A DNA stretch of 64,000 bases. Source: Pseudomonas graminis (GTDB lineage Bacteria > Pseudomonadota > Gammaproteobacteria > Pseudomonadales > Pseudomonadaceae). Positions 1 to 10,337 of this stretch are shown here, in pieces (the stretch's first letter is position 1; every line of letters begins with the position of its first letter). The DNA is taken from assembly GCF_004364335.1 (NCBI RefSeq), contig NZ_SOCR01000003.1:434001-498000 (forward strand). The letters are read 5' to 3'. The notes beneath the pieces are model-generated. The model had not been told where the DNA came from and did not search any database. It saw only the letters and a program-made list of their open reading frames with translations. The translations under genes and the position numbers were made by a program.

Positions 1-1077
1 GGCGTGTTCAACCCCAAGCACAGCGCCACCGCTGATCTGAAAGCCGGCGAAGTGGGCTTCATCATTGCCGGCATCAAGGACATTCACGGTGCGCCAGTGG
101 GCGATACCCTGACCCTGAGCACCACCCCGGACGTCCCGGTGCTGCCTGGCTTCAAGCGCATTCAGCCGCAGGTCTATGCCGGTCTGTTCCCGGTCAGCTC
201 CGATGACTTCGAAGACTTCCGCGACGCCCTGCAGAAGCTGACGCTGAATGACTCGTCCCTGCAATATCTTCCGGAAAGCTCCGACGCGCTGGGCTTCGGC
301 TTCCGCTGCGGCTTCCTCGGCATGCTGCACATGGAGATCATTCAGGAGCGCCTTGAGCGCGAGTACGACCTGGACCTGATCACCACCGCGCCGACGGTAA
401 TCTTCGAGCTGCTGCTGAAGACCGGTGAAACCATTTACGTCGACAACCCGTCGAAATTGCCGGACCTGTCCACCATCGAGGACATGCGCGAGCCGATCGT
501 GCGGGCGAATATCCTTGTGCCTCAAGAGCACCTGGGCAACGTCATTACGTTGTGCATCGAGAAGCGTGGCATTCAGCACGACATGCTGTTCCTCGGGTCG
601 CAGGTGCAAGTGACCTACGATTTGCCGATGAACGAAGTGGTTCTGGATTTCTTCGACCGTCTGAAGTCGACCAGCCGTGGCTATGCTTCGCTGGACTACC
701 ATTTCGATCGTTATCAGTCGGCCAATCTGGTGCGCCTGGACGTGATGATCAACGGCGACAAGGTCGACGCTCTGGCGCTGATCGTGCACCGTGACAACGC
801 TGCCTACAAAGGCCGCGCGTTGACTGAAAAGATGAAAGAACTGATTCCTCGTCAGATGTTCGACGTGGCAATCCAGGCTGCCATTGGTGGTCAGATTATC
901 GCGCGTACAACCGTCAAGGCGCTCAGAAAGAACGTACTGGCCAAATGTTACGGTGGCGACGTCAGCCGTAAGCGCAAGCTGCTCGAGAAGCAGAAGGCCG
1001 GTAAGAAACGCATGAAGCAGGTCGGCAACGTGGAAATTCCACAAGAAGCCTTCCTTGCAGTGCTCAGGTTGGAATAG
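1..1077 (+). CDS. lepA: Elongation factor 4 (LepA), 3' part only
   Basis: This is the C-terminal 358 residues of the LepA/EF4 translational GTPase, which back-translocates or remodels stalled ribosomes. The frame is open from base 1, so the gene begins before the window; the G domain is missing from view. Visible are the domain III/V region ([12 protein letters not shown] is the EF-G/LepA-type domain III motif) and the LepA-specific C-terminal domain, rich in basic residues near the end ([20 protein letters not shown]), typical of the rRNA/tRNA-contacting tail. It ends in TAG, 9 bases before lepB, the usual Pseudomonas order. The identification is firm. Confidence 0.97.
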   Translation, partial: GVFNPKHSATADLKAGEVGFIIAGIKDIHGAPVGDTLTLSTTPDVPVLPGFKRIQPQVYAGLFPVSSDDFEDFRDALQKLTLNDSSLQYLPESSDALGFGFRCGFLGMLHMEIIQERLEREYDLDLITTAPTVIFELLLKTGETIYVDNPSKLPDLSTIEDMREPIVRANILVPQEHLGNVITLCIEKRGIQHDMLFLGSQVQVTYDLPMNEVVLDFFDRLKSTSRGYASLDYHFDRYQSANLVRLDVMINGDKVDALALIVHRDNAAYKGRALTEKMKELIPRQMFDVAIQAAIGGQIIARTTVKALRKNVLAKCYGGDVSRKRKLLEKQKAGKKRMKQVGNVEIPQEAFLAVLRLE

Positions 1078-1086
1078 TCAGGCCCT

Positions 1087-1941
1087 ATGTCACTAAATTT
1101 CCCGCTGTTGCTGGTCGTCGCCGTGTTTGTCTGCGGTTTGCTGGCCCTGTTCGATCTGGTCATATTGGCGCCGCGTCGCCGCAACGCGATTGCGAACTAT
1201 CAGGGCAGCGTGAGCCAGCCTGATGTCGCGGTCGTCGAACGGTTGAACAAGGAGCCTTTTCTCGTCGAATACGGCAAATCGTTCTTTCCGGTGTTGTTCA
1301 TCGTTCTGGTCCTGCGCTCGTTTCTGGTTGAGCCGTTCCAGATCCCGTCAGGGTCGATGAAGCCAACGCTGGACGTGGGTGATTTCATCCTGGTGAACAA
1401 GTTCTCGTACGGCATCCGCCTGCCGGTGATCGACCTCAAGGTCATCCCGGTCGGAGACCCGCAGCGTGGCGACGTGATGGTGTTCCGCTACCCAAGCGAC
1501 CCCAATGTCAACTACATCAAGCGCGTGGTGGGCCTGCCTGGGGATGTGATTCGCTACACCAACGACAAGCAGCTGTTCATCAATGGTCAGCTGGTGGCCA
1601 GGCAATTGATCGGTTCGGAGCCGGGCACGCTCGGCAGCGCAGAGCTCTACAACGAGAAGCTGGGCGAGGTGGAACACCAGATCCGTCAGGAAATGAGCCG
1701 CTACCGTGCGCCGCCTGATCATGAATGGACTGTTCCGGCCGCGCACTACTTCATGATGGGCGACAACCGCGACAACTCGAACGACAGCCGTTACTGGGAT
1801 GACCCCAATATTCCCAAGGACGAGCTGGGCATGGTTCCCGACAAGAACATCGTCGGCAAGGCCTTCGCGGTCTGGATGAGCTGGCCTGAACCCAAGCTCA
1901 GCCACTTTCCGAACTTCTCGCGAGTCGGTCTGATCAAGTAA
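1087..1941 (+). CDS. lepB: Signal peptidase I (LepB)
   Basis: Inner-membrane serine protease that removes signal peptides from Sec and Tat exported proteins. The 284-residue product has two N-terminal membrane segments (about residues 5-25 and 60-78), the catalytic Ser90 in PSGSMKP and the general base Lys145 in NYIKRVVGLPGD, plus the conserved GDNRDNSNDSR box near the C-terminus. The numbering of the Ser/Lys pair matches the E. coli enzyme closely. It starts 9 bases after lepA, presumably in the same transcript, and is followed by a hairpin and the DUF4845 gene. Confidence 0.97.
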   Translation: MSLNFPLLLVVAVFVCGLLALFDLVILAPRRRNAIANYQGSVSQPDVAVVERLNKEPFLVEYGKSFFPVLFIVLVLRSFLVEPFQIPSGSMKPTLDVGDFILVNKFSYGIRLPVIDLKVIPVGDPQRGDVMVFRYPSDPNVNYIKRVVGLPGDVIRYTNDKQLFINGQLVARQLIGSEPGTLGSAELYNEKLGEVEHQIRQEMSRYRAPPDHEWTVPAAHYFMMGDNRDNSNDSRYWDDPNIPKDELGMVPDKNIVGKAFAVWMSWPEPKLSHFPNFSRVGLIK

Positions 1942-1947
1942 TCGATG

Positions 1948-1970
1948 CGGCGCTGCCACTGGCAGCGCCG
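1948..1970 (+). other. Intercistronic hairpin after lepB
   Basis: A perfect 10-bp stem (CGGCGCTGCC / GGCAGCGCCG) with a 3-base loop lies 6 bases after the lepB stop. No T-run follows, so it is more likely an mRNA stability or processing element, or a weak attenuator, than a full terminator; the genes downstream continue as one block. Confidence 0.5.
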
Positions 1971-2041
1971 TATGTCATTCAGGGCCATGTTGCGTGGTCG
2001 ATCTTGCAGGTGACAGGGAAGGGCTACTCTTGAAAGCAATC

Positions 2042-2419
2042 ATGACGTCTGCCGGTCCGCAAAAAGGCCTGTCGTTCATCGGCTGGCTGGTGTTGCTGGC
2101 GATTCTGGCCTTCGCCGCAAGTGCCGCCGCCAAGATCGTGCCGCATTACATGGACTACCTGTCGATGAAGAAAATCATCGAAAGTGCCGGCACTGACCGC
2201 ACGGCAGACATCACCAACGCCGGTGACCTTTACGCCTATGTGGCCAAAGGCATGCAGGTTAATAACATTCGGGATTTGGATTTGAACAAGGCGTTAACTG
2301 TGACGACGGCGAACAACAGGTTCCTCGCCCATTTGAACTACGAAAAACGTGAGTCACTGATCCAGAACATCGATCTGGTGGTCAAGTTCGACCACGAATT
2401 CAGCGTGGGTAAACCGTGA
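2042..2419 (+). CDS. DUF4845 small membrane protein
   Basis: A 125-residue protein with one N-terminal membrane segment ([20 protein letters not shown], about residues 8-27) and a short periplasmic domain. It corresponds to the small DUF4845 family gene regularly found between lepB and rnc in Pseudomonas. No function is established to my knowledge; the conserved place suggests a link to secretion or to expression of the lepB-rnc-era operon. ATG 2042 is preferred because it puts the membrane segment at the N-terminus; an in-frame GTG at 1994 would add 16 residues. Its stop overlaps the rnc start. Confidence 0.85.
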   Translation: MTSAGPQKGLSFIGWLVLLAILAFAASAAAKIVPHYMDYLSMKKIIESAGTDRTADITNAGDLYAYVAKGMQVNNIRDLDLNKALTVTTANNRFLAHLNYEKRESLIQNIDLVVKFDHEFSVGKP

Positions 2420-3105
2420 GCGTTTCATTGAGTCGCCTGGAGCGTCAGCTCGGCTATACCTTCAAGGATCAGGAACTGATGATCCTGGCCCTGACCCACC
2501 GAAGCTTTGCCGGACGCAACAACGAGCGTCTGGAATTCCTCGGTGATGCCATTCTCAACTTCGTCGCTGGCGAAGCGCTGTTCGAGCGTTTCCCCCAGGC
2601 CCGCGAAGGTCAGTTGTCCCGTCTGCGCGCCCGTCTGGTGAAAGGCGAGACCTTGGCCCTGCTTGCCCGCGGCTTCGATCTGGGCGAGTACTTGCGCCTG
2701 GGCTCGGGTGAGCTGAAGAGCGGCGGTTTCCGCCGGGAGTCGATTCTGGCCGACGCGCTGGAAGCCCTCATCGGTGCGATCTACCTCGACGCCGGCATGG
2801 ACATGGCAAGGGACCGCGTGCTCGCCTGGCTGGCCAGCGAGTTCGAAACCCTGACGCTGGTCGATACCAACAAAGACCCGAAAACACGGCTGCAGGAATT
2901 CCTCCAGTCACGCGCCTGCGATCTGCCCCGCTATGAAGTGGTGGATATTCAGGGCGAGCCGCATTGCCGAATCTTTTTCGTCGAATGCGAGATCTCTTTA
3001 TTGAATGAAAAAAGCCGGGGACAAGGGGTCAGCCGTCGCATTGCCGAACAGGTAGCAGCGGCCGCAGCCCTTATCGCCCTGGGTGTGGAGAATGGCAATG
3101 ACTGA
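2416..3105 (+). CDS. rnc: Ribonuclease III
   Basis: Double-strand-specific endoribonuclease that processes rRNA precursors and many structured mRNAs. The 229-residue product shows the RNase III signature [12 protein letters not shown] near residue 40, the second acidic catalytic cluster [14 protein letters not shown] near residue 115, and a C-terminal dsRNA-binding domain ([11 protein letters not shown] onward). It begins with GTG inside the stop of the DUF4845 gene (GTGA overlap) and its end overlaps era by 8 bases, so the genes are translationally coupled. RNase III autoregulation by cleavage of its leader is known in enterics; nothing here proves it. Confidence 0.97.
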   Translation: MSVSLSRLERQLGYTFKDQELMILALTHRSFAGRNNERLEFLGDAILNFVAGEALFERFPQAREGQLSRLRARLVKGETLALLARGFDLGEYLRLGSGELKSGGFRRESILADALEALIGAIYLDAGMDMARDRVLAWLASEFETLTLVDTNKDPKTRLQEFLQSRACDLPRYEVVDIQGEPHCRIFFVECEISLLNEKSRGQGVSRRIAEQVAAAAALIALGVENGND

Positions 3106-4000
3106 TTCACCTGCAACACGCTGTGGCTATGTTGCCATTGTTGGCCGGCCAAACGTGGGCAAGTCGACGCTGCTGAACCACATCCTCGGCCAGAAACTGG
3201 CGATCACCTCGCGCAAGCCGCAGACGACCCGGCACAACATGCTCGGCATCAAGACCGAAGGCGCCGTGCAAGCGGTCTACGTCGACACGCCCGGCATGCA
3301 CAAGAACAGCGACAAAGCCCTCAACCGCTACATGAACAAGACCGCTTCGGCGGCGTTGAAAGACGTCGACGTGGTGATCTTCGTGGTCGACCGCACCAAG
3401 TGGACCGAAGAAGACCAGATGGTCCTCGAGCGCGTGCAGTACGTGACCGGCCCGTTGGTCGTGGCGCTGAACAAGACCGATCGCATCGAAGACAAGAGCG
3501 CGCTGATGCCGCATTTGTCCTGGCTGCAGGAGCAACTGCCGAACGCCCAGATCATCCCGATCTCGGCGCAGCAGGGGCATAACCTGGAAGCGCTGGAAAA
3601 GGTCATCGCCGATCATCTGCCGGAGAATGAGCACTTTTTCCCGGAAGATCAGATCACCGACCGCAGCAGCCGTTTTCTTGCAGCGGAACTGGTACGCGAG
3701 AAGATCATGCGTCAGCTGGGCGCCGAGCTGCCGTATCAGATCACCGTCGAGATCGAGCAGTTCAAGCAGCAGGGCAAGACACTGCATATCCACGCGCTGA
3801 TCCTGGTTGAGCGCGACGGGCAGAAGAAAATCATCATTGGCGACAAGGGCGAGCGCATCAAGCGCATCGGCTCGGATGCGCGCCGTGACATGGAAGTGCT
3901 GTTCGATTCCAAGGTCATGCTCAATCTGTGGGTCAAGGTCAAAGGCGGCTGGTCCGATGACGAGCGCGCGTTGCGCTCGCTGGGTTACGGCGACTTGTAA
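3098..4000 (+). CDS. era: GTPase Era
   Basis: Essential Ras-like GTPase that binds the 3' end of 16S rNA precursor and aids 30S maturation. The 300-residue product has GRPNVGKS (G1), DTPGMH (G3) and NKTD (G4) in the N-terminal G domain and a C-terminal KH domain with [11 protein letters not shown]. The ATG at 3098 is chosen over 3083 and 3092 because a GGAG at 3087-3090 lies 7 bases upstream. It overlaps the rnc stop by 8 bases, the classic rnc-era coupling. Confidence 0.97.
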   Translation: MTDSPATRCGYVAIVGRPNVGKSTLLNHILGQKLAITSRKPQTTRHNMLGIKTEGAVQAVYVDTPGMHKNSDKALNRYMNKTASAALKDVDVVIFVVDRTKWTEEDQMVLERVQYVTGPLVVALNKTDRIEDKSALMPHLSWLQEQLPNAQIIPISAQQGHNLEALEKVIADHLPENEHFFPEDQITDRSSRFLAAELVREKIMRQLGAELPYQITVEIEQFKQQGKTLHIHALILVERDGQKKIIIGDKGERIKRIGSDARRDMEVLFDSKVMLNLWVKVKGGWSDDERALRSLGYGDL

Positions 4001-4037
4001 CACGGCGGTTGGCACCGCTGCTCTGTGTCACGTAACA

Positions 4038-4131
4038 CTGTGGGAGTGAGTTTGCTCACGAAGACGGCGATTCAGCCGCTGAAGATTTAGCGGATGGACC
4101 CGGTTTCCGTGAGCAACCTCACTCCCACAGT
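4038..4131. repeat. REP doublet between era and recO
   Basis: Two inverted arms (CTGTGGGAGTGAG ... CTCACTCCCACAG) about 65 bases apart form a long imperfect stem. This is the Pseudomonas REP/BIME type of intergenic palindrome, here of the GTTTGCTCACGA subtype. It sits in the 175-base gap between era and recO. Confidence 0.8.
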
Positions 4132-4175
4132 CGTTTCAGATGCCTGTTCGGCCGCGTTCTTTCATCGAGATAGCC

Positions 4176-4865
4176 ATGTCACAGACACCTCCCGTCGGTC
4201 AGCTCGCCTATGTATTGCACAGCCGTGCGTACCGCGAAAACAGCGCGCTGGTCGATTTCATCACCCCGCAGGGTCGTTTGCGCGCGGTGTTGCGCAGCGC
4301 GCGGGGTAAAGCGGGCACGATGGCGCGCCCGTTCGTGCCGCTGGAGGTCGAGTTTCGCGGGCGGGGCGAGTTGAAGAACGTGGGGCGGATGGAAGGCGCC
4401 GGCGTTGCCACGTGGCTGGAAGGCGAGGCGCTGTTCAGCGGTCTCTACCTCAATGAGCTGCTGATTCGCCTGCTGCCTGCCGAAGACCCGCACCCGGGCG
4501 TGTTCGAACACTATGCGGCAACGCTGGTGGCCCTGGCCGAAGGGCGCGCGCTGGAACCGCTGCTGCGCTCGTTCGAGTGGCGGCTGCTGGACGATCTCGG
4601 CTACGGCTTTGCGCTGGACGCGGACGTCAACGGTGATCCACTGGCCAGTGACGGCATGTACCGGCTTCAGGTGGATGCTGGCCTTGAGCGGGTTTATCTG
4701 TTTCAGCCGGGCTTGTTTCAGGGCGCCGAACTGCAGGCGATGTCTGAAGCGGACTGGAGTTCGCCGGGCGCGCTGTCGGCGGCCAAGCGTCTGATGCGCC
4801 AGGCCTTGGCGGTGCATCTGGGCGGGCGCCCGCTGGTCAGCCGTGAATTGTTTCGCAAACTCTAG
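4176..4865 (+). CDS. recO: DNA repair protein RecO
   Basis: Recombination mediator of the RecFOR pathway that helps load RecA on SSB-coated gapped DNA. The 229-residue product has the N-terminal OB-fold ([18 protein letters not shown], about residues 9-26) and the helical C-terminal part. The ATG at 4176 is preferred to 4140 because family members start a few residues before the AYVL motif; the upstream extension is unrelated. Era-recO-pdxJ order is standard; a REP doublet separates it from era, so it may rely partly on its own promoter. Confidence 0.94.
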   Translation: MSQTPPVGQLAYVLHSRAYRENSALVDFITPQGRLRAVLRSARGKAGTMARPFVPLEVEFRGRGELKNVGRMEGAGVATWLEGEALFSGLYLNELLIRLLPAEDPHPGVFEHYAATLVALAEGRALEPLLRSFEWRLLDDLGYGFALDADVNGDPLASDGMYRLQVDAGLERVYLFQPGLFQGAELQAMSEADWSSPGALSAAKRLMRQALAVHLGGRPLVSRELFRKL

Positions 4866-4954
4866 CGTCCTGCGGCGCAAACCTTGAAAATCCTTCCTCG
4901 CTTGCGCAATCAGCCGCCACTGGCTGACACCGCTTCAGTTATCAGGAGAACCCC

Positions 4955-5701
4955 GTGACCCATAGCACCCGCATTCTGCTCGGCGTGAACATCGACCACG
5001 TTGCTACCCTGCGCCAGGCCCGAGGGACGCGCTACCCCGATCCGGTCAAGGCAGCGCTGGATGCTGAAGAGGCAGGCGCCGATGGCATCACCGTGCATTT
5101 GCGTGAGGACCGTCGGCACATTCAGGAACGCGATGTGTTGCTGCTGAAAGACGTGCTGCAAACGCGCATGAATTTCGAGATGGGCGTCACCGAAGCGATG
5201 ATCGCGTTCGCCGAGCGCATTCGGCCTGCGCACATCTGCCTGGTGCCGGAGACCCGTCAGGAATTGACCACCGAAGGCGGGCTGGATGTGGCCGGTCAGG
5301 AAGCGCGCATCAAGGCGGCGGTTGAGCGGTTGTCTGCCATCGGCAGCGAAGTGTCGTTGTTCATCGACGCCGATGAGCGGCAGATCGCAGCGTCGGCCCG
5401 GGTTGGCGCGCCGGCCATCGAACTGCACACGGGTCGTTATGCCGATGCCGAAACCCCGGCGGCGGTGGCCGAAGAGCTCAAGCGCATTGCCGATGGCGTC
5501 GCCTTTGGTGTTGCCCAGGGCCTGATCGTCAATGCCGGCCATGGCTTGCACTATCACAACGTTGAAGCCGTCGCGGCGATCAAGGGCATCAACGAATTGA
5601 ACATCGGCCACGCGCTTGTGGCCCATGCGCTGTTTGTCGGCTTCAAGTCGGCGGTGTCGGAGATGAAGGCGCTGATTCTGGCGGCGGCAGCCAAGGCCTG
5701 A
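4955..5701 (+). CDS. pdxJ: Pyridoxine 5'-phosphate synthase PdxJ
   Basis: Condenses 1-deoxyxylulose 5-phosphate with 3-amino-2-oxopropyl phosphate to give pyridoxine 5'-phosphate, the ring-closing step of vitamin B6 synthesis. The 248-residue TIM barrel begins with the diagnostic [17 protein letters not shown] and retains [16 protein letters not shown] and [12 protein letters not shown]. It starts with GTG at 4955 after an AGGAG at 4943-4947. It follows recO by 89 bases, as in other Pseudomonas. Confidence 0.97.
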   Translation: MTHSTRILLGVNIDHVATLRQARGTRYPDPVKAALDAEEAGADGITVHLREDRRHIQERDVLLLKDVLQTRMNFEMGVTEAMIAFAERIRPAHICLVPETRQELTTEGGLDVAGQEARIKAAVERLSAIGSEVSLFIDADERQIAASARVGAPAIELHTGRYADAETPAAVAEELKRIADGVAFGVAQGLIVNAGHGLHYHNVEAVAAIKGINELNIGHALVAHALFVGFKSAVSEMKALILAAAAKA

Positions 5702-5710
5702 CGCGATCTT

Positions 5711-5800
5711 TGTAGGAGCGCGCTTGCCCGCGATTGCATTCAGTCAGTGAGTGAAAACTAACCTGATACACCGCAATCGCGGGCAAGCGCGCTCCTACAG
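5711..5800. repeat. REP doublet between pdxJ and cmoB
   Basis: Inverted arms TGTAGGAGCGCGCTTGCC ... GGCAAGCGCGCTCCTACA with a 40-base loop. It lies between the convergent pdxJ and cmoB ends, the preferred site for such elements. The same arm sequence recurs at 22979, 33263, 33523 and 48705. Confidence 0.92.
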
Positions 5801-5869
5801 GTAATGCGTCGGCAGTTATATCTGCGGTGTTGTTATGTGTGATCGGCGCGCGGTGGCGACTTTCAGCCG

Positions 5870-6829
5870 TTACGGCTTGCGCCCGACAATCACCGCACGC
5901 CTTGGCGCCGGCAGTCCTTCCACGGTTTTGCTGTGATCTGCCGGATCCAGAAAGTCGCTCAACGACTGAAAGCGCATCCAGTCGGTGCCGCGCTGTTCTT
6001 CTACCGTGGTGGTGCTGACGTCGACGCAGCGCACGTCGATGAAACCCGCGCGGCGCAGCCACAGTTCCAGTGCCGGCACTGACGGCAGAAACCACACGTT
6101 GCGCATCTGTGAGTAGCGGTCTTCCGGCACCAGCACCTGATTGGCGTCGCCTTCCACCACCATGGTTTCCAGCACCAGTTCGCCGCCTTTGACGAGGCAA
6201 TCTTTCAGCGCCAACAGGTGATCAATGGGCGATTTTCGGTGATAGAGCACGCCCATGGAAAACACCGTGTCGAATCCTTCCAGCCGTGCCGGAAGATCTT
6301 CCAGGGTGAACGGCAGGTGCCAGGCCGGCAGGTCTGGCAGATAGCGCTGCATGGCCTGGAACTGGCAGAAGAACAGCCAGTTGGGGTCAACGCCAATGAC
6401 GCTGTCGGCGCCCGCGCCCAGCATGCGCCACTGGTAATAACCGTTGCCACAGCCGACATCCAGAACGCGCTTGCCTTTCAGATCAAGGTGCGGCGAGACC
6501 CGCGACCATTTCCAGTCCGAGCGCCATTCGGTGTCGACGTGCACGCCGAACACATCAAACGGGCCTTTGCGCCACGGCGACAGGCCCATCAGTGCGGCGC
6601 GGGTCTGCTCGCGGGTGGCATCGTCGCAGTCGGCGTCGAGGATGAAGTCGTCCGTAAGCTCGATGCGGCTCGGCGTTAGGTCAGGCAAGGCATTCAGGGC
6701 GCCTTGCCAGCGTTCGAGGTCGCCGTGACCCTTTTCCATTTTCGCGTCGAGTTGCGCCTGCAGGCCTTGGGCCCAGGCATACAGTGGCGTGCCCGCCAGA
6801 CGGCGGACCAGGGGAGCGAGATCAATCAT
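5870..6829 (-). CDS. cmoB: tRNA U34 carboxymethyltransferase CmoB
   Basis: Transfers the carboxymethyl group of carboxy-S-adenosylmethionine to 5-hydroxyuridine at the wobble position of certain tRNAs, giving cmo5U. The 319-residue product has the class I methyltransferase SAM loop [17 protein letters not shown] around residue 122 and the family motif [20 protein letters not shown] before it. It overlaps the upstream cmoA by 4 bases (ATGA), so substrate synthesis and transfer are made together. Confidence 0.96.
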   Translation of the reverse strand: MIDLAPLVRRLAGTPLYAWAQGLQAQLDAKMEKGHGDLERWQGALNALPDLTPSRIELTDDFILDADCDDATREQTRAALMGLSPWRKGPFDVFGVHVDTEWRSDWKWSRVSPHLDLKGKRVLDVGCGNGYYQWRMLGAGADSVIGVDPNWLFFCQFQAMQRYLPDLPAWHLPFTLEDLPARLEGFDTVFSMGVLYHRKSPIDHLLALKDCLVKGGELVLETMVVEGDANQVLVPEDRYSQMRNVWFLPSVPALELWLRRAGFIDVRCVDVSTTTVEEQRGTDWMRFQSLSDFLDPADHSKTVEGLPAPRRAVIVGRKP

Positions 6830-7569
6830 GGCAGGGCAATCAACGAGGCGAAATTAAGGCACTGGAACCAGGGCACGACTTTGCTGAAACCAGCAGCGAG
6901 CAAGCGTTCGCGGTGCTGCTCAAGGCTGTCGGGCTTCATCACGTTTTCGATCGCGCTGCGTTTCTGCGCGATCTCCAGCTCGCTGTAACCGTTGGCCCGC
7001 TTGAAGGCGACGTGCAGATCGGTGAGCAGCGCGTGCTCTTCGGTGTCATCAAAACGCAGCTTCTCCGACACGATCAGCGCGCCGCCGGGCAGCAGCGACT
7101 GGCGAATGCGGGTCAAGAGTGCGAGGCGTTGTTCAGGGGCGATGAATTGCAGGGTGAAGTTCAGGGCGACGACAGAGGCCGGCTGAAACTCGAGATTCAA
7201 GATATCCCCGTCGATCACCTCCACCGGCAGCAGCTCCTGGTACATCGAGTCCTGGGCGTTGAGGTATTCCCGGCAGCGCTCGACCATGGCCGACGAGTTG
7301 TCGATGGCGATCACCCGGCAATCTTCAGTGCGCACATGCCGGCGCAATGCCTGAGTGACGGCGCCCAGTGAGCTGCCCAGGTCGTAGAGCACGCTGTGGG
7401 GCTGGGCGAACTGCGCCGCGAGCACGCCGAGGTTTTCGACGATGGTCGGGTAGCCCGGCACCGAGCGCTTGATCATGTCCGGGAACACCCGCACCACGTC
7501 TTCGTTGAAGGCGAAGTCGGGCACCTGGGGCAGCGGCTGGGCGAATAGGCGGTCGGGTTCTGGGCTCAC
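6826..7569 (-). CDS. cmoA: Carboxy-SAM synthase CmoA
   Basis: Makes carboxy-S-adenosylmethionine from SAM and prephenate, the donor used by CmoB. The 247-residue methyltransferase-fold product shows [17 protein letters not shown] (cofactor loop, about residue 60) and RCREYLNAQ. It starts with ATG at 7569 and reads into cmoB. The 228-base gap to the divergent chemoreceptor gene should hold both promoters, but I see no clear binding site there. Confidence 0.96.
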   Translation of the reverse strand: MSPEPDRLFAQPLPQVPDFAFNEDVVRVFPDMIKRSVPGYPTIVENLGVLAAQFAQPHSVLYDLGSSLGAVTQALRRHVRTEDCRVIAIDNSSAMVERCREYLNAQDSMYQELLPVEVIDGDILNLEFQPASVVALNFTLQFIAPEQRLALLTRIRQSLLPGGALIVSEKLRFDDTEEHALLTDLHVAFKRANGYSELEIAQKRSAIENVMKPDSLEQHRERLLAAGFSKVVPWFQCLNFASLIALP

Positions 7570-7797
7570 GGCGATTCCGGGGTACGAAGCGAAAAGTGCG
7601 GCATTTTAGCCAATTCCGTCCCTCGGCTGGAACCTCATCTTTAATCCACTGTGACGCCTGCACAATAAGGCGCTTGCAGTCTGCCACGCCCGGCTATCAT
7701 CGGGCCTCATTGAGCCACTGCATTAAAGCTTTCTCCCCGGCAGTCGAAGAACGTTAGTTGCAATCAATTTTGATTACCTGGCACAGGGAACCGTGGC

Positions 7798-9594
7798 ATG
7801 CATGCGTTGAAGGCGTTGTACGAGTCCATCGAGAGGCAGTTTTTCGATTCTTTGACCAAGAAGCTGTCGAGCCTTTTCCTGGTGGTGATGGTGAGCGCCG
7901 TGGTGTACTGGGTGGCCGTGAGCATTCGTGCGGACATTCTGCTGCAGCTGCGCCCCTCGCAGTTGCCGGCGGGGACGCTAAGCATGATCGAGGGCAAACT
8001 CGATGTGCTGAGCAACGCCATTCTCGGCAGCACGCTGTTCACCCTGTGTCTGGTCAGCTTCATGGTCTGGTATTTCCGGCACTTGATCGTGCGGCCAGTG
8101 ACCCAGATGACCCTGGCGCTGGAAGGCATTGCCAATGGCGAGGGCGACCTGTCCAAGGACTTGCCGCTGTTGACCCATGATGAAATTCGCGTACTGGCGA
8201 ACACCTGCAACCGGTTTCTTGCCAAGCAGCGGGAGATCATCAGCAGCGTTCAGGCGCTCACCGTGCACATTGCCGTGGAGTCCGCGCGATCGCTGAAAAA
8301 CATCAGCGATTCCAGCGACAGCGCGACCCATCAGGCCCGCTTCGCCAGGGAAGTCATGGAGCAGAGCAACGATGCAGTCGGGCGGATTGCCGAGGTGTCC
8401 CGGCAAACCCAGGGCATTTCCGGGACCACCGCGCAGAACCTCAGCATGGCCCGCGACTCCTACACCGAATTGCTGGAAGTGACCGGCAACATCAGTGAGA
8501 TTTCCACCAGCCTCAATGAGTTCGGCACACTGGTTTCGGCGCTGAACCAACGCTCGTCGAGCATCAAATCCATCGTCGGATTGATCCAGCAGATTTCCTC
8601 CCAGACCAACCTCTTGGCGCTCAACGCGGCGATCGAGGCGGCGCGTGCGGGGGAGAGCGGGCGAGGTTTTGCGGTGGTGGCCGACGAAGTCCGGACCCTG
8701 GCCCAGAACGTCAGCCGCGCCACCGAGGACATCTCTCAGAATATCGACGCCATGTTGCTGGAAGTGAGCTCGACCCACGAGCAGACCACCCAGATCAGCC
8801 ACAGCGCCCGGGAGACCCAGAAAGTGGTCGAGCGCGCGTCAGGGCATTTCGAGAGCATGATCGGCGACTTCGAATCCACCCACACCAAGCTGGAGGACAT
8901 CGCTTCGCACATCCAGCAGTTCGCCGACAGCAACACCGGGATCAACGACCGCGTCACTCAGATCCATGCGGACAGCCAGTCCATCGACCAGCGCATGCAG
9001 CATTCGGCCACCGCGACCCGCGATCTGTCGGGCGTGGCGGAAAAGGTCCAGGCGCTGCTGGGCCGCTTTGTCCTCGGGCATGGTGCGCTGGACGCTGGCA
9101 TTACCCGCGCCAGTCATTGCCGCGACCGGCTTCAGGTGCGTCTGGCCGCGCTTCAAGGTGAGGGCGTCAACTTGTTCGATCAGAACTACAAACTGATTCC
9201 CGGTACCGATCCCAAGCAATACACGACCAGCTACACCGAACGCTTCGCGCAGATCTGTCAGGAAGAGTGCGACGCGCTGACCAAAGGCACGCTGGGGGGC
9301 AAGGTCACCTTCATCGTCGACAGCAAGGGTTACTGCCCGGTGAACAACAGCTGGGTGTCGAAAAAACCTACGGGCGACCGGGCTATCGACCTGCCGGTCT
9401 GCCGGAACAAACGCATGTTTTCCGACCCCATCGGCTTGCGCGCTGCGGCGAATAAACAGCGCTTCCTACTGCAGACCTACCTGCGCGACACCGGGGAAAT
9501 CATGACCGAGATCGACGTGCCGTTCTTCTTCGACGGTCGTCACTGGGGCAACTTGCGCATGGGCTTCGATGCGGCGCAACTGCTGGCCGAATGA
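7798..9594 (+). CDS. Methyl-accepting chemotaxis protein with C-terminal sensor domain
   Basis: Chemoreceptor of 598 residues. Two membrane segments (about 22-45 and 75-97) bracket a very short periplasmic loop (about 30 residues); a HAMP-like stretch follows, then the helical signalling domain with the conserved hairpin tip [20 protein letters not shown] at about residues 264-283. Unusually, about 150 residues follow the signalling domain (440-598), with a Cys pair CQEEC and ending [18 protein letters not shown], a motif shared with Cache-like sensor ends of other receptors. Sensing is therefore probably cytosolic. No che genes are nearby, so it would feed a distant Che pathway. The ligand is unknown. 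Confidence 0.88.
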   Translation: MHALKALYESIERQFFDSLTKKLSSLFLVVMVSAVVYWVAVSIRADILLQLRPSQLPAGTLSMIEGKLDVLSNAILGSTLFTLCLVSFMVWYFRHLIVRPVTQMTLALEGIANGEGDLSKDLPLLTHDEIRVLANTCNRFLAKQREIISSVQALTVHIAVESARSLKNISDSSDSATHQARFAREVMEQSNDAVGRIAEVSRQTQGISGTTAQNLSMARDSYTELLEVTGNISEISTSLNEFGTLVSALNQRSSSIKSIVGLIQQISSQTNLLALNAAIEAARAGESGRGFAVVADEVRTLAQNVSRATEDISQNIDAMLLEVSSTHEQTTQISHSARETQKVVERASGHFESMIGDFESTHTKLEDIASHIQQFADSNTGINDRVTQIHADSQSIDQRMQHSATATRDLSGVAEKVQALLGRFVLGHGALDAGITRASHCRDRLQVRLAALQGEGVNLFDQNYKLIPGTDPKQYTTSYTERFAQICQEECDALTKGTLGGKVTFIVDSKGYCPVNNSWVSKKPTGDRAIDLPVCRNKRMFSDPIGLRAAANKQRFLLQTYLRDTGEIMTEIDVPFFFDGRHWGNLRMGFDAAQLLAE

Positions 9595-9680
9595 CCGAGT
9601 TTCACGCCAGTGCTCAGCGAATGATTAGCCATCCACGGCAAGGGCGTTTCTGAGCGCTCGGCCGTGGGATGAGCGGGCGA

Positions 9681-10073
9681 TCAGTTCACCGTGATGACGC
9701 AATCGAAGGTGCGCTCAGGTGCCACTTCCGGCGCCCAGGGCTGTTGATAGACCATCATCAGATGGCCTGTGCCCGGATTGGCGGCCCGGTAGCGCCAGAC
9801 TGACTGACCGCCTTCGCCGACCAGTCCGACGTCTTTGGAGGCATTGAACACCTCGGGCCCAAGGCTGCCGAGTATCGACGGCGCGGGGTTTTGCATCAGC
9901 CAGCGGTAACCCGTGGTGGGATTGCTGGGCAGCATCAGCATGAGCGTCTGGCCGGTTTTCAGGGTAAGGGGGCAGTCTTGCTGGTCGTCCAGGGAAACGA
10001 TTTGTTTCGGTGTCTGGGCGCAAGCGGCAAGCAGGGTGAGGCTGAGCGGGACGAGCAGGCGGGCGGGGGTCAT
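9681..10073 (-). CDS. Chagasin-like (I42) protease inhibitor, lipoprotein
   Basis: A 130-residue protein with a lipoprotein signal (LTLLAAC lipobox, Cys at about 18) followed by a domain with the three inhibitor loops of the chagasin/I42 family: NPTTGYRW, a Gly-rich GEGGQSVW and the PWAPEVAPERTF region. Such proteins inhibit papain-like cysteine proteases; here it would sit in the periplasm or on the inner face of the outer membrane. The start at 10073 is preferred over 10097 because GGAG lies just upstream and the signal peptide then has a normal length. The protease target is unknown. Confidence 0.8.
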   Translation of the reverse strand: MTPARLLVPLSLTLLAACAQTPKQIVSLDDQQDCPLTLKTGQTLMLMLPSNPTTGYRWLMQNPAPSILGSLGPEVFNASKDVGLVGEGGQSVWRYRAANPGTGHLMMVYQQPWAPEVAPERTFDCVITVN

Positions 10074-10177
10074 GAAGGCTCCGGTCATAGGCAACATGAG
10101 GGGAGCATAACCGAAGACGGCAGGTCTGAAACCGGGAAGCTAAAACGGCTCCAGAGCCTGCGGTGAATCTGGACTCC

Positions 10178-10265
10178 GTAGGAGCCGGCTTGCTGGCGAA
10201 CCGGGCGTGTCAATCACTGCATCCATGACTGACCAATGGCATTCGCCAGCAAGCCGGCTCCTACA
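10178..10265. repeat. REP doublet upstream of the I42 inhibitor gene
   Basis: Inverted arms GTAGGAGCCGGCTTGCTGG ... CCAGCAAGCCGGCTCCTAC separated by about 45 bases. This is a different REP subtype (CCGGCTTGCTGG core) from the GCGCGCTTGCCC type seen elsewhere. It lies between the lon-type gene end and the promoter side of the inhibitor gene. Confidence 0.9.
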
Positions 10266-10337
10266 GGGTGTGCGCCTCGTCCTTGAGAGCTCCGTCATCG
10301 TCCGAACAGCATTGGTCCCCGGGCGCGAAGGCTGTGC

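Noticed and set aside
4140..4175. Upstream extension of RecO
   Set aside because: In frame but outside the family start; the sequence borders a REP element.
9632..9667. Terminator after the chemoreceptor gene
   Set aside because: A CCACGGC/GCCGTGG stem is present but has a long interior loop and no T-run, so I do not list it.
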